Source: Druceiella hillmani
Taxonomy: Eukaryota > Arthropoda > Insecta > Lepidoptera > Hepialidae
NCBI GenBank assembly: GCA_039881145.1
Contig: JAYKKI010000074.1
Coordinates: 10,915,501 to 10,979,500 of the forward strand
DNA length: 64,000 nucleotides
Direction of reading: 5' to 3'
The notes below the pieces were generated by a model. That model saw only the letters and a program-made list of their open reading frames with translations. It was not told where the DNA came from and did no database searches. This document shows positions 1-12,610 of this stretch, piece by piece. The position numbers were made by a program, and so were the translations under genes. The stretch's first letter is position 1. Every line of letters starts with the position of its first letter.

Positions 1-510
1 GTCTTGATGCAGCATGTATACTGCAAGTCTAAACCGTAACACTAAGGAATATGCTGTTATCAAACTAATATAGTGTTTCTTCAACAAAAACTCTATCACT
101 GATCTAAGGATTGTAACTCCTCAGTCCTCATGCTACAGGCATATCGCCAGCTTAAACTATGAACCTTGAGGATCTGAATTAGTAATGTGGTTCTCAAGCA
201 GAGTCCCTATGCCTTTGAACTTCGGGTTCGACCTCCTGAGTTCTTATAAGATAGAGGTACTGCCTGTCGAAATCGTGATAATTAAGAAATTATTGTCTTT
301 AAGTTAATTTTTTTGTCTCAAGCAGACTCTGTCATTAAACTCCAGATTCCAAATATTCAGTCTTCCTAACGCGAGAATACTGCTTGCTAGTGAGACTTGA
401 GGTCCTGCTGTTTTTAAATTAAAAATTTTAATCTCAAGCGGAGACTATATCATAAATTCCAATTACCCAACGTTATGCTGCAGTGGTACAGGCTTTTATA
501 TAAATTAACT
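1..510. repeat. Diverged tandem satellite, unit about 117 bp, cut by the left edge
   Basis: Successive units begin near 78, 193, 315 and 432, each opening with a version of TCTCAAGCAGACTCT and carrying a central AATACTGC-like word and a later ACTTGAGG-like word. The 77 bases at the left edge match the second half of a unit, so the array continues outside the window. Units are strongly diverged and differ by small indels. Read by eye from unit-to-unit alignment; the right boundary is approximate because the last unit fades near 510-520. Confidence 0.55.
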
Positions 511-941
511 CATATCTGTGGCAATAATCAATAAATTTGTATTATTTTTATTTTAGTTTCCACAGAAAAGTACAATGAAAAAATGGTGAGAACTTGACCA
601 CGAAAATCGACAGTAACAGTAGAATTCTTCAACAATGAACAACAAAGTGATCAAGTCTGGAAGATATAGATATAATTACAATAAGAAAGTCTCTAAAGTT
701 TTATAGGAGTAAGGGCGATACAAATCCACCTTTTAGCAAAATAAGGGTAAAATAATAGTGCCGGAAAGTAGCTAGTGACTCTCCACTGATGAACTCATTG
801 AGTTTGAATCCTTTTTGATGGCTTTTGTGTTGATATGAGCAAAAATATAAAAGGAAATAAGTAGGTAAGTAAATACAGATATATACAATGACATGAAGCA
901 ACTAATATGTTGACAGATATGTACAAAAATTAGCATGCAAG
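511..941. other. Unassigned AT-rich sequence
   Basis: No recognisable gene or repeat. A short open frame on the minus strand near 700-900 is AT-driven and matches nothing known to me. Confidence 0.5.
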
Positions 942-955
942 TATATATATGTATG

Positions 956-1001
<46 letters not shown>
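942..1001. repeat. (TA)n microsatellite with TG/CA interruptions
   Basis: About 60 bases of alternating TA with a few TATG and TACA interruptions. Confidence 0.95.
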
Positions 1002-1636
1002 GTTTTACAGTGCTTTCCACGGTAAAGCAGAAATTTTAAATCTTTTTATGGATGTGTGTTTGTACAAATAGGCGAATTTATTTATTAAATATACGTCTGT
1101 TCTGATTTCAAGAAATGAGATAGTATTAATAGCGATTTCATTGTAAGTTCACATCCTAAATAATATAGGACAAAACTGTAAAACAAATAATGTACGAATA
1201 TTTGGTGGAAACTTTTCCGGTTCAATATCGTTTCCGATTGTAAGAAAATTTACATAATACTGCTAAACATCTTTGATGTCGGTGCTAAGTAAAATGTAGC
1301 ATTGTTCTGGGGTGCCCATGTAAGTGTGAGAGTAACGATTTCGTACCGCAAACCTTCAAATTAAGTACTCATATTTTCATTATTTTATGTTTTTTAATGC
1401 GCTTCTTATACTGTGGTTCGAGAATATAGAACTTATCAAAATTTTTATTTTAATTTTGGACAAATTAAGTAATGGAGCTTATTGCACGTTAAATTGAATC
1501 TATATGTTTCCAAAATGGGATTTGAAATTAAAATTTAAAAATTTTATTTCAAAAACTTATCTTATGATATTTAATTTGATGGAATGCCCTAAAAAACACT
1601 TGTTGAAATTTCTACATGCTGACATTTTTTTATATA
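1002..1636. other. Unassigned AT-rich sequence
   Basis: Nothing recognisable between the microsatellite and the left end of the mariner-like element. Confidence 0.5.
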
Positions 1637-2985
1637 TAAAGGTGTCAGCAATCCCTATCCGGAAAAAAACTGCCTGAGTTGTGCTCCACCAGGAGTTTGC
1701 AAAAGAGCACATATTTCTGAAAAATATTGATATATTAGATTTTTAATAAATAATAAAAAGTCTATTCTGAACATAGCAGTTGTAGAGCGCTAGCCATTCA
1801 CCACGTGACTCACCTCGTCCTGGCGATGCTCGCATTGATGGTGGTTTTTTGAATAAGATCAAAGGAGTGGCGAAGTGAACACCTAAATTGAATATGGTGT
1901 AGTAACTATGGATTACGTTTGCAACAACGATTTCGGAATAAAACAGGCTTGAATTTGATGTAATTTTAATACCGCGGTATACATCACATTATATTTAATA
2001 GTAGTATTTTGGGATATAATAGTATTAATCTATTTACAGTGATAATCTGTATATGAGTGTTCGCCACTTATAGAAATGTACATATTTTGTAATTATCCAA
2101 AAATAAAATCAGTATTCACTCACTTATTATTGCTATGGGCGTGCATGGATTATAGATCAAATTATGATCGCACTGATTTTTCAATCGATTGAATTAAAAA
2201 TAAGTTGTAAAATCACAAATTAATGAAAATTAACGAACATATTAAAAGACCACATCCCCCGTTTCCGAGCCCCCATCCCCGTTTTTGTTCGTGGATTCTA
2301 TTAAATAGAGTAATATCTTGGTTAATGGTGCTTTTAACTTTGTCAAAAGCAGTGATAATACGTACACGCATCTCTATTTCACTGTCACAATCTTTCTCAA
2401 ATACTAAGACTTTAACAAATCCCCACTTTATGAGGTCCAACGGAGTGATGTCTGGTGAATGTGAAGACCAACTTATAGGTCTAAATCGACCTATCCACTG
2501 GACGCCAAACATTTTGTTTAGCCTGTCACGACTTTCGACAATGGAATGGGGCGACGCGACAATCGACTAAATTAATAATTGACTTTGATCAGGAATGCGC
2601 TCTCGCATACGATAAAAGAGTGGCAACATAGCATCTCTCTCTTTTCACTTGTCATCCCATTTTCACATTTATTACTTATGCGGAAGACATAATTCATTTG
2701 CCACGTTCGAACGGCTGGACTTGTTATATGCCATTCTGACTGACTCGTTATATGACTGACTTATTATATGGACTCATTATTAATGATAACTTTACCAGGC
2801 AATAAGGTGTAATGAAATATGTGTATTCGTGCAGACAGTTTTTCTTAAAAATTTATCGTGCTATATTTTCTTAACCCCTTAAGATAATCAATTCCGGTTT
2901 TTTGTTCAATGATCTACTTACAATCAATCAAAGATAAAAGAGTCATTGGTGTTCGTTTTCGGATAGGGGTCGCGGACACCCTTTA
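1637..2985 (-). mobile_element. Mariner-like DNA transposon with terminal inverted repeats and TA flanks
   Basis: The left end (AAGGTGTCAGCAATCCCTAT, from 1639) and the reverse complement of the right end (AAGGGTGTCCGCGACCCCTA, ending at 2983) match over about 30 bp, both continuing into CCGRAAA, with one 1-base indel. Each end is bordered by TA, the target duplication of the Tc1/mariner superfamily. Total length about 1.35 kb is normal for mariner, but only the C-terminal third of a transposase is recognisable (2213-2575, minus strand). About 380 bp upstream of it and 570 bp downstream are too diverged to read, so the element is internally rearranged and dead. The terminal alignment is seen directly; the superfamily call rests on the repeats, the TA and the transposase scrap. 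Confidence 0.75.
2213..2575 (-). pseudogene. Mariner-like transposase, C-terminal fragment
   Basis: An uninterrupted 99-codon frame (start Met at 2512) carries FGVQWIGRFRPISW followed by SHSPDITPLDLIKWGFVK. These correspond to the family motif in which the nucleus W-P-x-R-SPDLTPLDFFLWG follows RWIGRxGP. The Asp of SPDITPLD lies where the third catalytic acidic residue of the DDE/D triad is placed in this superfamily. After it come an arginine-rich helix (EIEMRVRIITAF) and a weak match to the C-terminal NGG block. The frame can be followed upstream to about 2575, but the DNA-binding domain and first catalytic residue are absent. An open frame on the opposite strand (2223-2570) is only its shadow. 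Remnant, not expected to be functional. Confidence 0.75.
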
Positions 2986-3376
2986 TTTACAAACCGTTAC
3001 GCAAATGCATTTAATGAGTTAAAAGTAGAACAGAATTTTTTACGGAGTCGAGGACATGAATAAAATATAAGTGTTCCTTGCTTTACTATGCAAAATATAG
3101 GGATACAACTATCAGGATGGCATACGACGGATTTACTGGAGATGCTATCGATAATAATTTATATGTATAGAAAGGCAGCTCAGAGGGAAGTGGAAATTAG
3201 CAAGACATAAGATTCACTTATAGTTATGAGTGCAATTTCCTCTAGTGATACAATGTATGGCTAATAAAATACGTTATAAAATTAATTCACAATTTTAAAA
3301 AAAATTAATAATTATAGGTAATTAGTGAAAAATATGGTAAATTTTTCCATTGATTACGCATTATCCCTTATTATAA

Positions 3377-3378
<2 letters not shown>
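2986..3378. other. Unassigned AT-rich sequence
   Basis: Flank of the mariner-like element up to the next microsatellite; nothing recognised. Confidence 0.5.
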
Positions 3379-3438
<60 letters not shown>

Positions 3439-3464
3439 TATATAAATATATATTATATATATGT
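3379..3464. repeat. (TA)n microsatellite
   Basis: Uninterrupted TA for about 55 bases, then TA with AAA interruptions. Confidence 0.95.
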
Positions 3465-6400
3465 AAATATAAAATTTATCTTTATATGTTTACGTATATA
3501 GCATAAACTGGCAAGAATAAATGAGAGTGTTTAGGAGGAAAAAAAAGAGAAGGAATGATGGAAAGACGACGATCTTATGACTGAGAGACGACGAAAGGAT
3601 TTTATTATATTAGACAATCCTGTGTGAATTAACGGTACATTCTGGATTTCAGGACTTCACTTATTCCACAGCTCAGTAATTTATAATCTCAGCTCAGTAT
3701 AATCATGGAAGGAGGTGTCATATTTAGAGATATGTAAAGTATGAGATTTCAAAACAAATTTCAAGATTATGGTCACCTAGGTATGATAATCAAGAATCTG
3801 GATTGCGAGATCTCTTCCATACTTAAAAAATGACAGAGAATGTTCAGACTGCACCAGCAGCGAATCTCTAATTCTTACAGATCGCTGTGCGGAAACATTC
3901 AAAATATGATCAAATTGTGTATAGCCAAAAACGTAGCAAATGAAAAAATTTGTTAAAGTTTAATTTAAAATGTATTCAAATCATACTAATTATATTGACA
4001 GGCAGAATATTTAAAAGTTGCTAGTTGAAAATAGATATGGATATTTCCGTGAAAACAGAATTTTAATTATTGATACGGGACTACTCTTATTAACAAATGA
4101 TTTTATTTTTAAACTGTACTTTATTATTAAACAAAATTTCATGAAAGTGTATTATTGGATATGTATTCATTTTAGATTTTTTCACGTGCCTTTTCTCCCG
4201 GAACCATTTCAGGAAGTTCAAATTTCACAGAACATTAATAGGAAATAGTGACCAGATTACGTACGTTATGTGAAAGGAATGCAATGTTTTTTAAGTGGTT
4301 CATAAACAATTTCAAATGGGAAAGCGATAACATTTTCTTTTTCAAGCATCCGTCATTGCATGAAATCTCATATAAAAACGATTTTAATAAAATAGATAAA
4401 TATTTAATTTAATGGCCCGCTCACAATCTAAAAAATGATCTGTCAAAAAAAATCTGAACATATTCGGGAACATTAAAAATACAATCTATGTAATGTAATT
4501 AATAACATTGCATCATTTGAGATAGTTTTTTTATATTATAATCAAAGTAAAGATTTGTTTTAAATATAACAACATCAAATACTCAAAGGCTGCGTATGCA
4601 TCACATATAATTGGTACTTATTTCACGTTTACATGAAAGTTTTCTTGTAATAGTATTGCTTGACTAACATGTAGTTTAAACTGTCAAAAATCTATAATTA
4701 CATGGTTTGATAGGAAATATTCACTGACCACAGTCTACCTTGCATTAACGGTTTCTAATCTAATTAAAAAAGATGATCTGAATTAATTTTTTAATTAATA
4801 TTTTTTAAGGTTATAACCAATTTCATTCTTTTCGCTACTGGAGATGTTAATATTTTGCAGCTGACATGCGAATTTAAATTATGAATTTAGCCCATCTTGC
4901 TACTTTACCTAATGAAGAGAATTTATAATATAGCTGAGATTTAGTCAGTGCTTGTAACTGAACAATTTAATTTTTAGAGCCATTCCATAGAAGTTACATA
5001 CGATTTAATAAAATGTATTATTTTAAAACAATATCTGAATCAAAAAAGAAAATCGATAAAATCAACACATTCAATAAAACACTCACTGAAATCAATGGAA
5101 GCAATAAAAGTTTATAGGAGATATAAATTTTGAACTGCAAACAAATACTCTTCGAGTGCGCCGCTTGGAATTTTTTAATAAGAACAGTATGACGTCTGCG
5201 GGCGCCGTCCGCCCTCGACCGCAAGCGGGTCTTATATTTTATCACCGCAAAGTTACCTGCTTTTTCTCGCTATTGTGATTTGCACTTTTCGAATTACGCT
5301 TTATATTACCAACACAGACGATTCATTACCTCAATTAGGACGTGACACGCATAAAGATTGCAAGAAAAGCATCAATGTTTTAAAAGTAATATTACTACTT
5401 TATCCGATGTGCACTTCTTTTTATGGCGGACAAAAATAAGACGTTCTTAATTTATCCTTTATGTGTTTTAAAGTCAGTTCAAGCAATTGTCTTGCAAAAA
5501 CTTGACACAATACATGACTTGGGTATACATTTTACGAGACGTTTTTATAGTTTTAGGGTAGAAAAATTGTACAGGGAAATGTAGTCAATAATATTTATTA
5601 CATTCTGTTCTAAACTATCAAACGATGTTAAAGCGTCTTACCATTTAGTTTATTGATTGATAGCTATATTTTTAACAGCTGCTTTATTTTAATTATAAGA
5701 AGTTTTTGTGACTTGTTTTTGTTGAAATATAAAATGTTAAATTTTCTCATAAATTAAATAATTAAAAATATATTTATTGTATATTAAGGATATACACTCA
5801 AAACAGAAAACAAAACCGTTTGAGCAGTAAACATTTACCAGCAAGTCATAAGTTTTGTATATAGAAACTATTATGTTACATGCATACTAATTATATTTAC
5901 AACATGGATGGAATACATCCGACCATTTTATAATATGTAATATAAACCTCGCTGCCACCACTTTTTTTTAACAATCTCTCATTCGTGTTTATTATTTTGA
6001 ATATAATTGAGATTAGGGGAAGAAGATATACAGTTTAAATTATTTCTTAAATTTAGGAAAGAAATGTATGTCTTTTTAGAGTAAGTAGCTTATAATCTTA
6101 CACATGTCCATTTATATTCCTCATTAAGTTAATAGTAACGAGAAGATGAAAGACTTAAAGTAAAAATTATACATTTAAATATCGTCTTCTCAATTAGCAC
6201 TACATACTGAATTTATTAGGTTAATACCTACTAATATATTATAATATGATATAAAATTATACATCTTTAGCCGTCAACGTTTAATTATGGAATATATTGA
6301 TTAAAACAAGTATCTCACGCCAAAGATTTGAATACTACATGGGTTACCTCTATATATGTAAATTAATATCAACACATTATATCAAATAAAATTACAAATT

Positions 6401-8847
6401 TAAATCACATTAATATAGTATTAATATGCACTTAAATGTAGGTACAGTTTATGATATTATTGTTAGTGTAATAGAAATAAACATATTAAGTTCGCGAGCT
6501 ATTCATTTCAATCAACTTTTTCTTTTCTCGATTAAAAGGAGAAAAAGAAAGCGGCGCAACCTGTATTTGTAAATGAGTTACTTAAATTTAAATCACTTTG
6601 ACAGAAACTGTCGATAATTTGGGAGCGGTTACGTCGAAAAAATGATTCTGTAATTTTTGGAATAATAAACTAAGAGTATTTCTATTATTATAGCCTACCT
6701 AAGAATTTGAATAATACTTGTGGCTTCATTTGGTGACACTCAATTTTCTAAAACAGTTACGTCCCTTAGAATGTTTATTTGTTTATAACATAAACCCAAG
6801 ATTCAACGTAGTGTCATAAAAATAATTCATGAGAGTTATCTCATACGGTTGTAGCGACTAATGCACATGAACATTGTGTGAGTTGAGAAAACCTCTAAAT
6901 TATTTCTGCAACGGGTCAACTATTTCGTAGGCACTAAGGAACTTAGCATCATATTTTCAGGTTTATACCTTCTCGTTATGGCCGAAAATAATTAGTTCCC
7001 GTAGCTAAATAACACGTGTTTCTGTTAGTTCTAGCTTTCCGTTTCGTTCGTCCCTGAAAAATATGGAACAATGATATCGGTGGAAGGAAAAACCCACCAA
7101 ACGGTAACTCGAACATTTTTTGGGATGACGTGGACATTTTCAAAGCAAATACAGTTTTGGCAAAAATATTTAAAGCCGCCTATTACGTCAAATGCTGTAG
7201 TTTTGTTTTGTTAACTAACCAATCATCCATAAATGAACCTCATAACAAAAAAATAATTTTATGGCCCAACGCCTTAAATTTATGTAACAATTTGGTGATA
7301 AACCTTAATAATTTATCCAATTTTTAGAAATGTGTAGCTATTAACTATTTTTTGTGAAAATCATTAAAACCTTGAGTAAAATGTAATAGATAGACCTTCG
7401 TAGGAATCATTGAAATAAACTATCAAAAATAGGTCATCACTGTTAGAAGATACAAAAAATTAATAAAATTTTTAAAATCGTTCTTTTAGTAACTTTCATG
7501 TAATTACAAAGTTTATAAACTCGGATCAAAAATCGAAGTCTCCGTTATTAACAATATTCCAAAAAACATTTTTTTTCCAACGCCGTGAAGTACCTTGAAA
7601 AATAACAACCACTTATTAAATTTAGATTATAATTTTTAATTTCAAAATTTATATAATATAGGTCAGATTTTATTCATTCATAAATTGATATTCACTCTAT
7701 TGATATTACATATAGACTTTCCGAAGTCAATCCTTATTTTATTCTTTAAGAATTAGAAAATAATCATTGCCTTCTTTTTCCAGTTTAATCTGAAATTTAT
7801 TTTAATATTTAAAAATTATAAACATAAATTTTTTAAATATCCAAAAAATATAAAATTTTTGGAGAGCCCCTTGTTCCTTTCGGATCTCCCATAAACAAAT
7901 TAAAGTGCCTGTTCATATTTGTATTACATTTTGAAGCTTTACATCTGCAAAGGGGCTAAAAAAACGAAAAAATGGTTAAAATAAAAAATAGTAAATGGAT
8001 GTTTGTTTTAATTTTACCCGAAATGCCATTTGACGAGATACACGAAAAACCTGTTTTTTATCTCTATTTTACATGTAAATTAGAAAAAAATGTAAGGCAT
8101 GCACTGGTAAAATTTCAGTTACTCTGGTCTAATGGTATAAGCTGTGAAACCGTAACAGACGTACAGATGAACTGATGTGACAACTAACACTACCGAATAC
8201 TTAAAAGTGATACAATAAATGTATTAAATTATTACGGTAATTAAAATAAACTTAAAATTGTTTGCGGTGGAATTGAAGTTGAACTCGGTAACCAATGGAA
8301 TAATGTGTTGAAAGACAAAATGAGACAACAAAATTGTATAATTCAGTACGCCGTTGTCCACAAAGATACTTTAACTTTTGCAGAACTATATCTATACTAT
8401 ATTAAGTTACACGTTGCAAAGTATTACAAAGTAGTATTGCCATGCATTGTACAATTCACGGTTATGTACTTTTTTCACTAAAGCGTCATCGTCGACTTTT
8501 AACTATGGATGTAAATAGAACTTGGGTAGTTTTAGAAGTAATCAACTTAATATAGCGTAATTAAAGGAGGGGAATTTTTTTCATTTAAACTACTTGTTTA
8601 ATGCGCTTGTTATTTTAAATTGTTTGAATAATTTTTAAGTTTTCTGTTACTATAGCAATCGTAGGGAATGATATATGCGTAATAATGAAACAAAGACTAC
8701 AGGAAATAAAAGTATAAATCACATTTCAGGAAAACAATTGTAAAATATCGTAACATTTAGTTGGATATAGTTTACTTATTAAAAAATGAGAACTAAAAAT
8801 GAACACGTATTAATAAAAAAGCGTTCATAAGGATAAATGAAAAAAGG
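3465..8847. other. Long AT-rich stretch without a recognisable gene
   Basis: Open frames are short and compositionally random. Local items: a GC-rich patch at 5140-5250; an imperfect purine/pyrimidine foldback near 6519-6551 (CTTTTTCTTTTCTC then GAGAAAAAGAAAG). At 8100-8170 the order of short words, ending in ACAGACGTACAGATG, faintly resembles the end of the dispersed 'GTCTGTCACAG' repeat, but too weakly to annotate as a copy. Confidence 0.5.
5140..5250. other. Isolated GC-rich patch in AT-rich surroundings
   Basis: Contains CTGCGGGCGCCGTCCGCCC and a TGACGTC motif (CRE-like) at about 5189. On the minus strand TATAAGACCCGC follows an A/T stretch. The GGGCG/CGCCC words can pair as a small hairpin. 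It could be a decayed promoter or a scrap of a GC-rich repeat. No transcript or protein can be inferred. Confidence 0.25.
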
Positions 8848-9180
8848 CCGGCCGAATCTGGGTCGCGCATCGAAGGATCCGTACTTTGTCTAAAGTGAAA
8901 TTACTTTATACATTATAAATCACCACAAACACGGAACTCCTAATGCGGTAAATATTTTAGAATTCCTAAAATAATTACGAAATGTATATTTCCACCATAT
9001 GTATAATGTACTAAAAATCTCGAAAACTTTCCTTTTCCACATATTTTGTTTAATCCATTATTTCGGAAATAAGGCTGGGGCTCTTTTTATTGCATGCTAT
9101 GCAGTACATATCTAAAAATGTACTAGCTAAAATTAGGAAAAATCATTTTAGACGCCATTATTACCAGCCCTTTCAAACGT
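8848..9180 (+). repeat. Dispersed 'GGTTCCGT' repeat, plus-oriented copy
   Basis: Begins with GGCCGGCCGAATCTGGGTCG then GGATCCGTACTTTGTCTAAA, parallel to the better copy at 11,279. The downstream phrase TTTCGGAAATAAGGCTGGGG aligns with GAAAACAAGGGGTCAGGAT in that copy. Diverged; limits approximate. Confidence 0.45.
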
Positions 9181-11278
9181 TACTTTTTATTATATACGGA
9201 ATTTTTAATATTTTTTTTCAAATATTTAACTTGACCCCTCAACAATTTGTTCTATAATTATTTTTAATGTTATCTACGGAGATATGTGCCTGTGAATGTA
9301 CTTTATGTATATGCTGAGTTGCTACTTCAAGATGTTTGTGTGAAAAACACGTAGAGATGGACACGTGAATGATGTTATGAGGGTTTCATTTTGCCTTTCG
9401 CCTCACGGAGTCCTTAATATATTACTGATCGGTATACAGAAGAATATGAAATATTTCTAAACATGAATCGAACGTAATTAATTGTATTAAGCTTTTAAAC
9501 AAGGTAGCCCCAAAGTGCAAAAACAGTAACTTTAGGACGTGAAAATGGGTGCCGCTTGATCTTAATGATTATTGCAGTTAAACATTTTCAGGGCTAAGCG
9601 AGTACCATTCGAATAAGTTCCTTAAAATCTATATATTTTTAAACAAAATAAATATTTATGTTTACTTGTATTCGTTTGTCGGTTGGTTACAAATTAAAAA
9701 CATCTGTTTTAAATGTCTGCTATTTATATCTTTTAAGTTGTAGAACCCTGGACATATAATTCAATAATTATATTCAAAATGTAAATGACTATGATAAAAA
9801 TACGTCAAGTACAATTGGAACTCGCACTACGAGGGTTCCGGACACATCAAGGTATTTATAAAAATTTAATGGTATATAATATTTGTTTAAAACTACGAAA
9901 TTATTTTTTTTTAGAATATAAATGTAATACCCGTTATAATTTTCACTGGCGCATATTTAAAAAAAAAATGTTTACGTGACATGACTACAAATTAACGATT
10001 TTTCGATTTTTTCCTTTACTTCTTCTATGAGATCTTGTTTCTTGGTAAATTTCATGATTCAAGGTAAACAGGAATTGTGGAATTATCTACCTCGGGAAAT
10101 CATAAACTTAAGTGACTCAAGCTGCTAGATTTGGTGTTTTCTACCTCATTACAGAGACCTGGTGTCACATACCTAAATATAGAGACTCGAGGGTAGTAAG
10201 ATCGCTAAGATACCGGGAGTAGTAAGATCGCTAATATATTATGAGTATTAACTCATTAATGTAGAGTAATAACTTACAAATACAAAAAAAAACATTTAAA
10301 TATATCTTGATTTTTCTTTAAATTTCAACAGCGTTCTATGCTCCAACTGGATAAAGTTGGTGTTTGGTTAAAACGCATGGTTTAACCTCTATGCTTAAAT
10401 AAAATTGTAATCAGAATATATTCAGTGATTATGAAAACACAATTAATTTTCTAGGTATTATTGAGGAAAAAAAGAATATTTTTGAAAAAATATTTCGGTT
10501 TTTCAAAATTTGATTCTAATTTCCTTCCCTAACTAAGAGAATAGGTATACGATCTAACCCTGCCTCAAAATTAATTCCAGATTTACCGTGAGTTGACTAA
10601 TTTATTTAAAAAACTAGCGTTTTTAATGCTAGTTAAGTGATAAATGGTTTCAAATTAACTTCATAATTCTTGTTAAAAGTTTTTTGATTCGGTCTTTTAT
10701 ATATCTTTGAAAATTGGTTTAACGGCTTTAAATGATAAAAAATTTGAGTCTTCACAACTGTCTAATATTCTACATTGTCGATAGCAGATTAAATGTGAAG
10801 TACGAATAAATAATAATTCTGTGGAGTGTTAGCCGATTTATTCATTTGATATCAAAGAGTAAAATAGCAGAAAATAAAAAAAAATTGTATCTTGAAGAGT
10901 AAATAATGAGAAAAATTGAATTTATATGTAAATAAAATTATTAAAGTAAAATTATCTACATTTTTAAATGGATATTGAGCATAAATAATTATCATTATAA
11001 CTTTTCATAAGACCGAGTGTGGTCAGCTAGTTGTTTAGATACAACGCTATAATCATAGATCATGTACGCCTTTGATGACCTTTATATTATTGCTCGGATA
11101 TAATTTATTATCTTTAGGCTAATTCTAGCGCAGACCTAGCCCTTTCCATGCCTGTGCTGCAAAGTAATAGGATGTAATGAGTACGGATCTATGGTGGGAT
11201 ATTTTTTTCTTATCACTAACTTCTTCGTTACATCAATAAATGGTTAAGACGAAACATATATTTGGACAGAACATAAAA
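9181..11278. other. Unassigned AT-rich sequence
   Basis: No gene or transposon recognised. A 15-base word, TAGTAAGATCGCTAA, occurs twice 26 bases apart at 10,194 and 10,220, a two-copy tandem duplication. Confidence 0.5.
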
Positions 11279-11383
11279 TCGGCCAAGCGTGAATCTGGCT
11301 TGCATACCAAGGGTTCCATGCTTTGTTTAAACTGAGAATAATTAATATTTATCAGTAATTGAAAATTTTACAGGAAGATATAC

Positions 11384-11425
<42 letters not shown>

Positions 11426-11640
11426 GCATATAATTTCCTACAAACTTTGTATAAGCTTCTGAAAACCTAATTTTTACATAATTTTGGGTTCAGAAAATTT
11501 GAAAACAAGGGGTCAGGATATTATTTGCACATTTTTTAATATAATGGATGATACTTTCAATCATACAAAAACAATTCTCGAAACCTAACATATTTGTTCC
11601 TGCAAATTAGGTTTTAAATTATGTGCCTTAAAAGAAAAAA
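11279..11640 (+). repeat. Dispersed 'GGTTCCGT' repeat, plus-oriented copy with internal (TA)n
   Basis: Opens with CGGCCAAGCGTGAATCTGGC and AAGGGTTCCATGCTTTGTTT, a start shared by a widespread insect repeat I recognise only by its terminal words. A TA microsatellite lies at 11,386-11,422 inside it. Beyond it, CCTACAAACTTTGTATAAGC and GAAAACAAGGGGTCAGGAT recur in reverse complement in the copies at 17.5, 24.3 and 49.6 kb, which is what defines the family in this window. Confidence 0.6.
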
Positions 11641-11790
11641 AACCACTCACTCACTTGTCGGTCTGTCCATATGTCACAGAAACTTTTCTCAAAACCTCTT
11701 GAAACTAGAAGCAGTTTAATAAGTTTTGCTGATTACATAAATGTAAAGCATATTAACCTCTAAAAACATAACATAAACAAACACTCATAA
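11630..11790 (-). repeat. Dispersed repeat, minus-oriented end fragment
   Basis: AAAAGAAAAAAAACCACTCA followed by GTCGGTCTGTCCATATGTCA, then TTTTCTCAAAACCTCTTGAA, matches the opposite terminus of the same family (consensus: GGAACCC, GTCTGTCTGTCACAGC, GTTTTTCTCAGAGACCGC). It abuts the plus-oriented copy, so the two meet head to head. Its distal part overlaps the start of the second repeat family at 11,690. Confidence 0.45.
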
Positions 11791-12610
11791 ATATTAATGT
11801 GGAAACTTTAGGTTCGTATACTTTTAGAAACATTATTAGCAAAGTAATAAAACCATTTACTGAATTAGATCATAAAATGAACACAAAAAAGAATAGTCAC
11901 TCCATTATAAAATGAAATTGGTTATATAATATGAGAAAAATGATAAAATTTTAATTGACAAATTTGTCCATACTACTGCTAAATATATCTTAAGAAGCAG
12001 GAAAATTATTTTACGAGTATGTTGCTGATACATAAGGGTATTTAAGAAAAGTCAAAAATTGTTTAAGTACGGAAAATTAATATAAGTTGTATCGACTTAA
12101 AATACTTGTACTTTTTTAACTAACAACCCAAAATTAATCTAAATATAGATAGTATACGAATCCACATTTATGAACCGCTTAATTTATGCCACCGTATGTA
12201 CATAGCTACATATTTCACTACACCCCGCTTAAAATAGATATGTCTCCGAGTATGCTTGTTGTTCCAACATTGCAGCAAAGTTTGCAAATAAGCTCAACAC
12301 TGACAGCAAGCAGGTTCGCACATTAGGGTTTATGCGGATGGATCACGCGAAGCTGCTTTCCCCACTTCACGTTTTACGAACTTTAGGCTATCCAATGAGG
12401 AGCGAGTAATTTCCCAGGTAGGAAAGCATCTTATAAAGTTATTAAGTAATGATCTTATGTTCACAAAGTTTTGACGGAGGTACTCGAGATGTAATGCCAG
12501 AATATATATAGTACATACAACTTATTCAAGCATTGTTTTAATAATGTATCAAAACAATGATTGAATGAATTATATCGTTGCTGATTTTATTTTGGCTGGC
12601 CTACCCTTAA
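11690..12610 (+). repeat. Copy A of a large dispersed repeat, inverted relative to copy B at 23.1-23.9 kb
   Basis: Aligns with the reverse complement of 23,122-23,880 along its whole length. The best part is a core of about 240 bp (12,228-12,470), where both copies share GATATGTCTCCGAG, AGCAAAGTTTG, AATAAGCTCAA, ACTGACAGCAAGCA, ATGGATCACGCGA, GTTTTACGAACTTTA and CCAATGAGGAG; I estimate roughly 80% identity there by eye. Flanks align with many indels. Copy A also carries an extra 60 bp segment at about 12,500-12,560 containing a perfect 9 bp hairpin (12,531-12,559). No protein similarity was recognised. Confidence 0.7.

Noticed and set aside
2223..2570. 115-codon plus-strand frame
   Set aside because: Antisense shadow of the transposase fragment, which alone shows family motifs.
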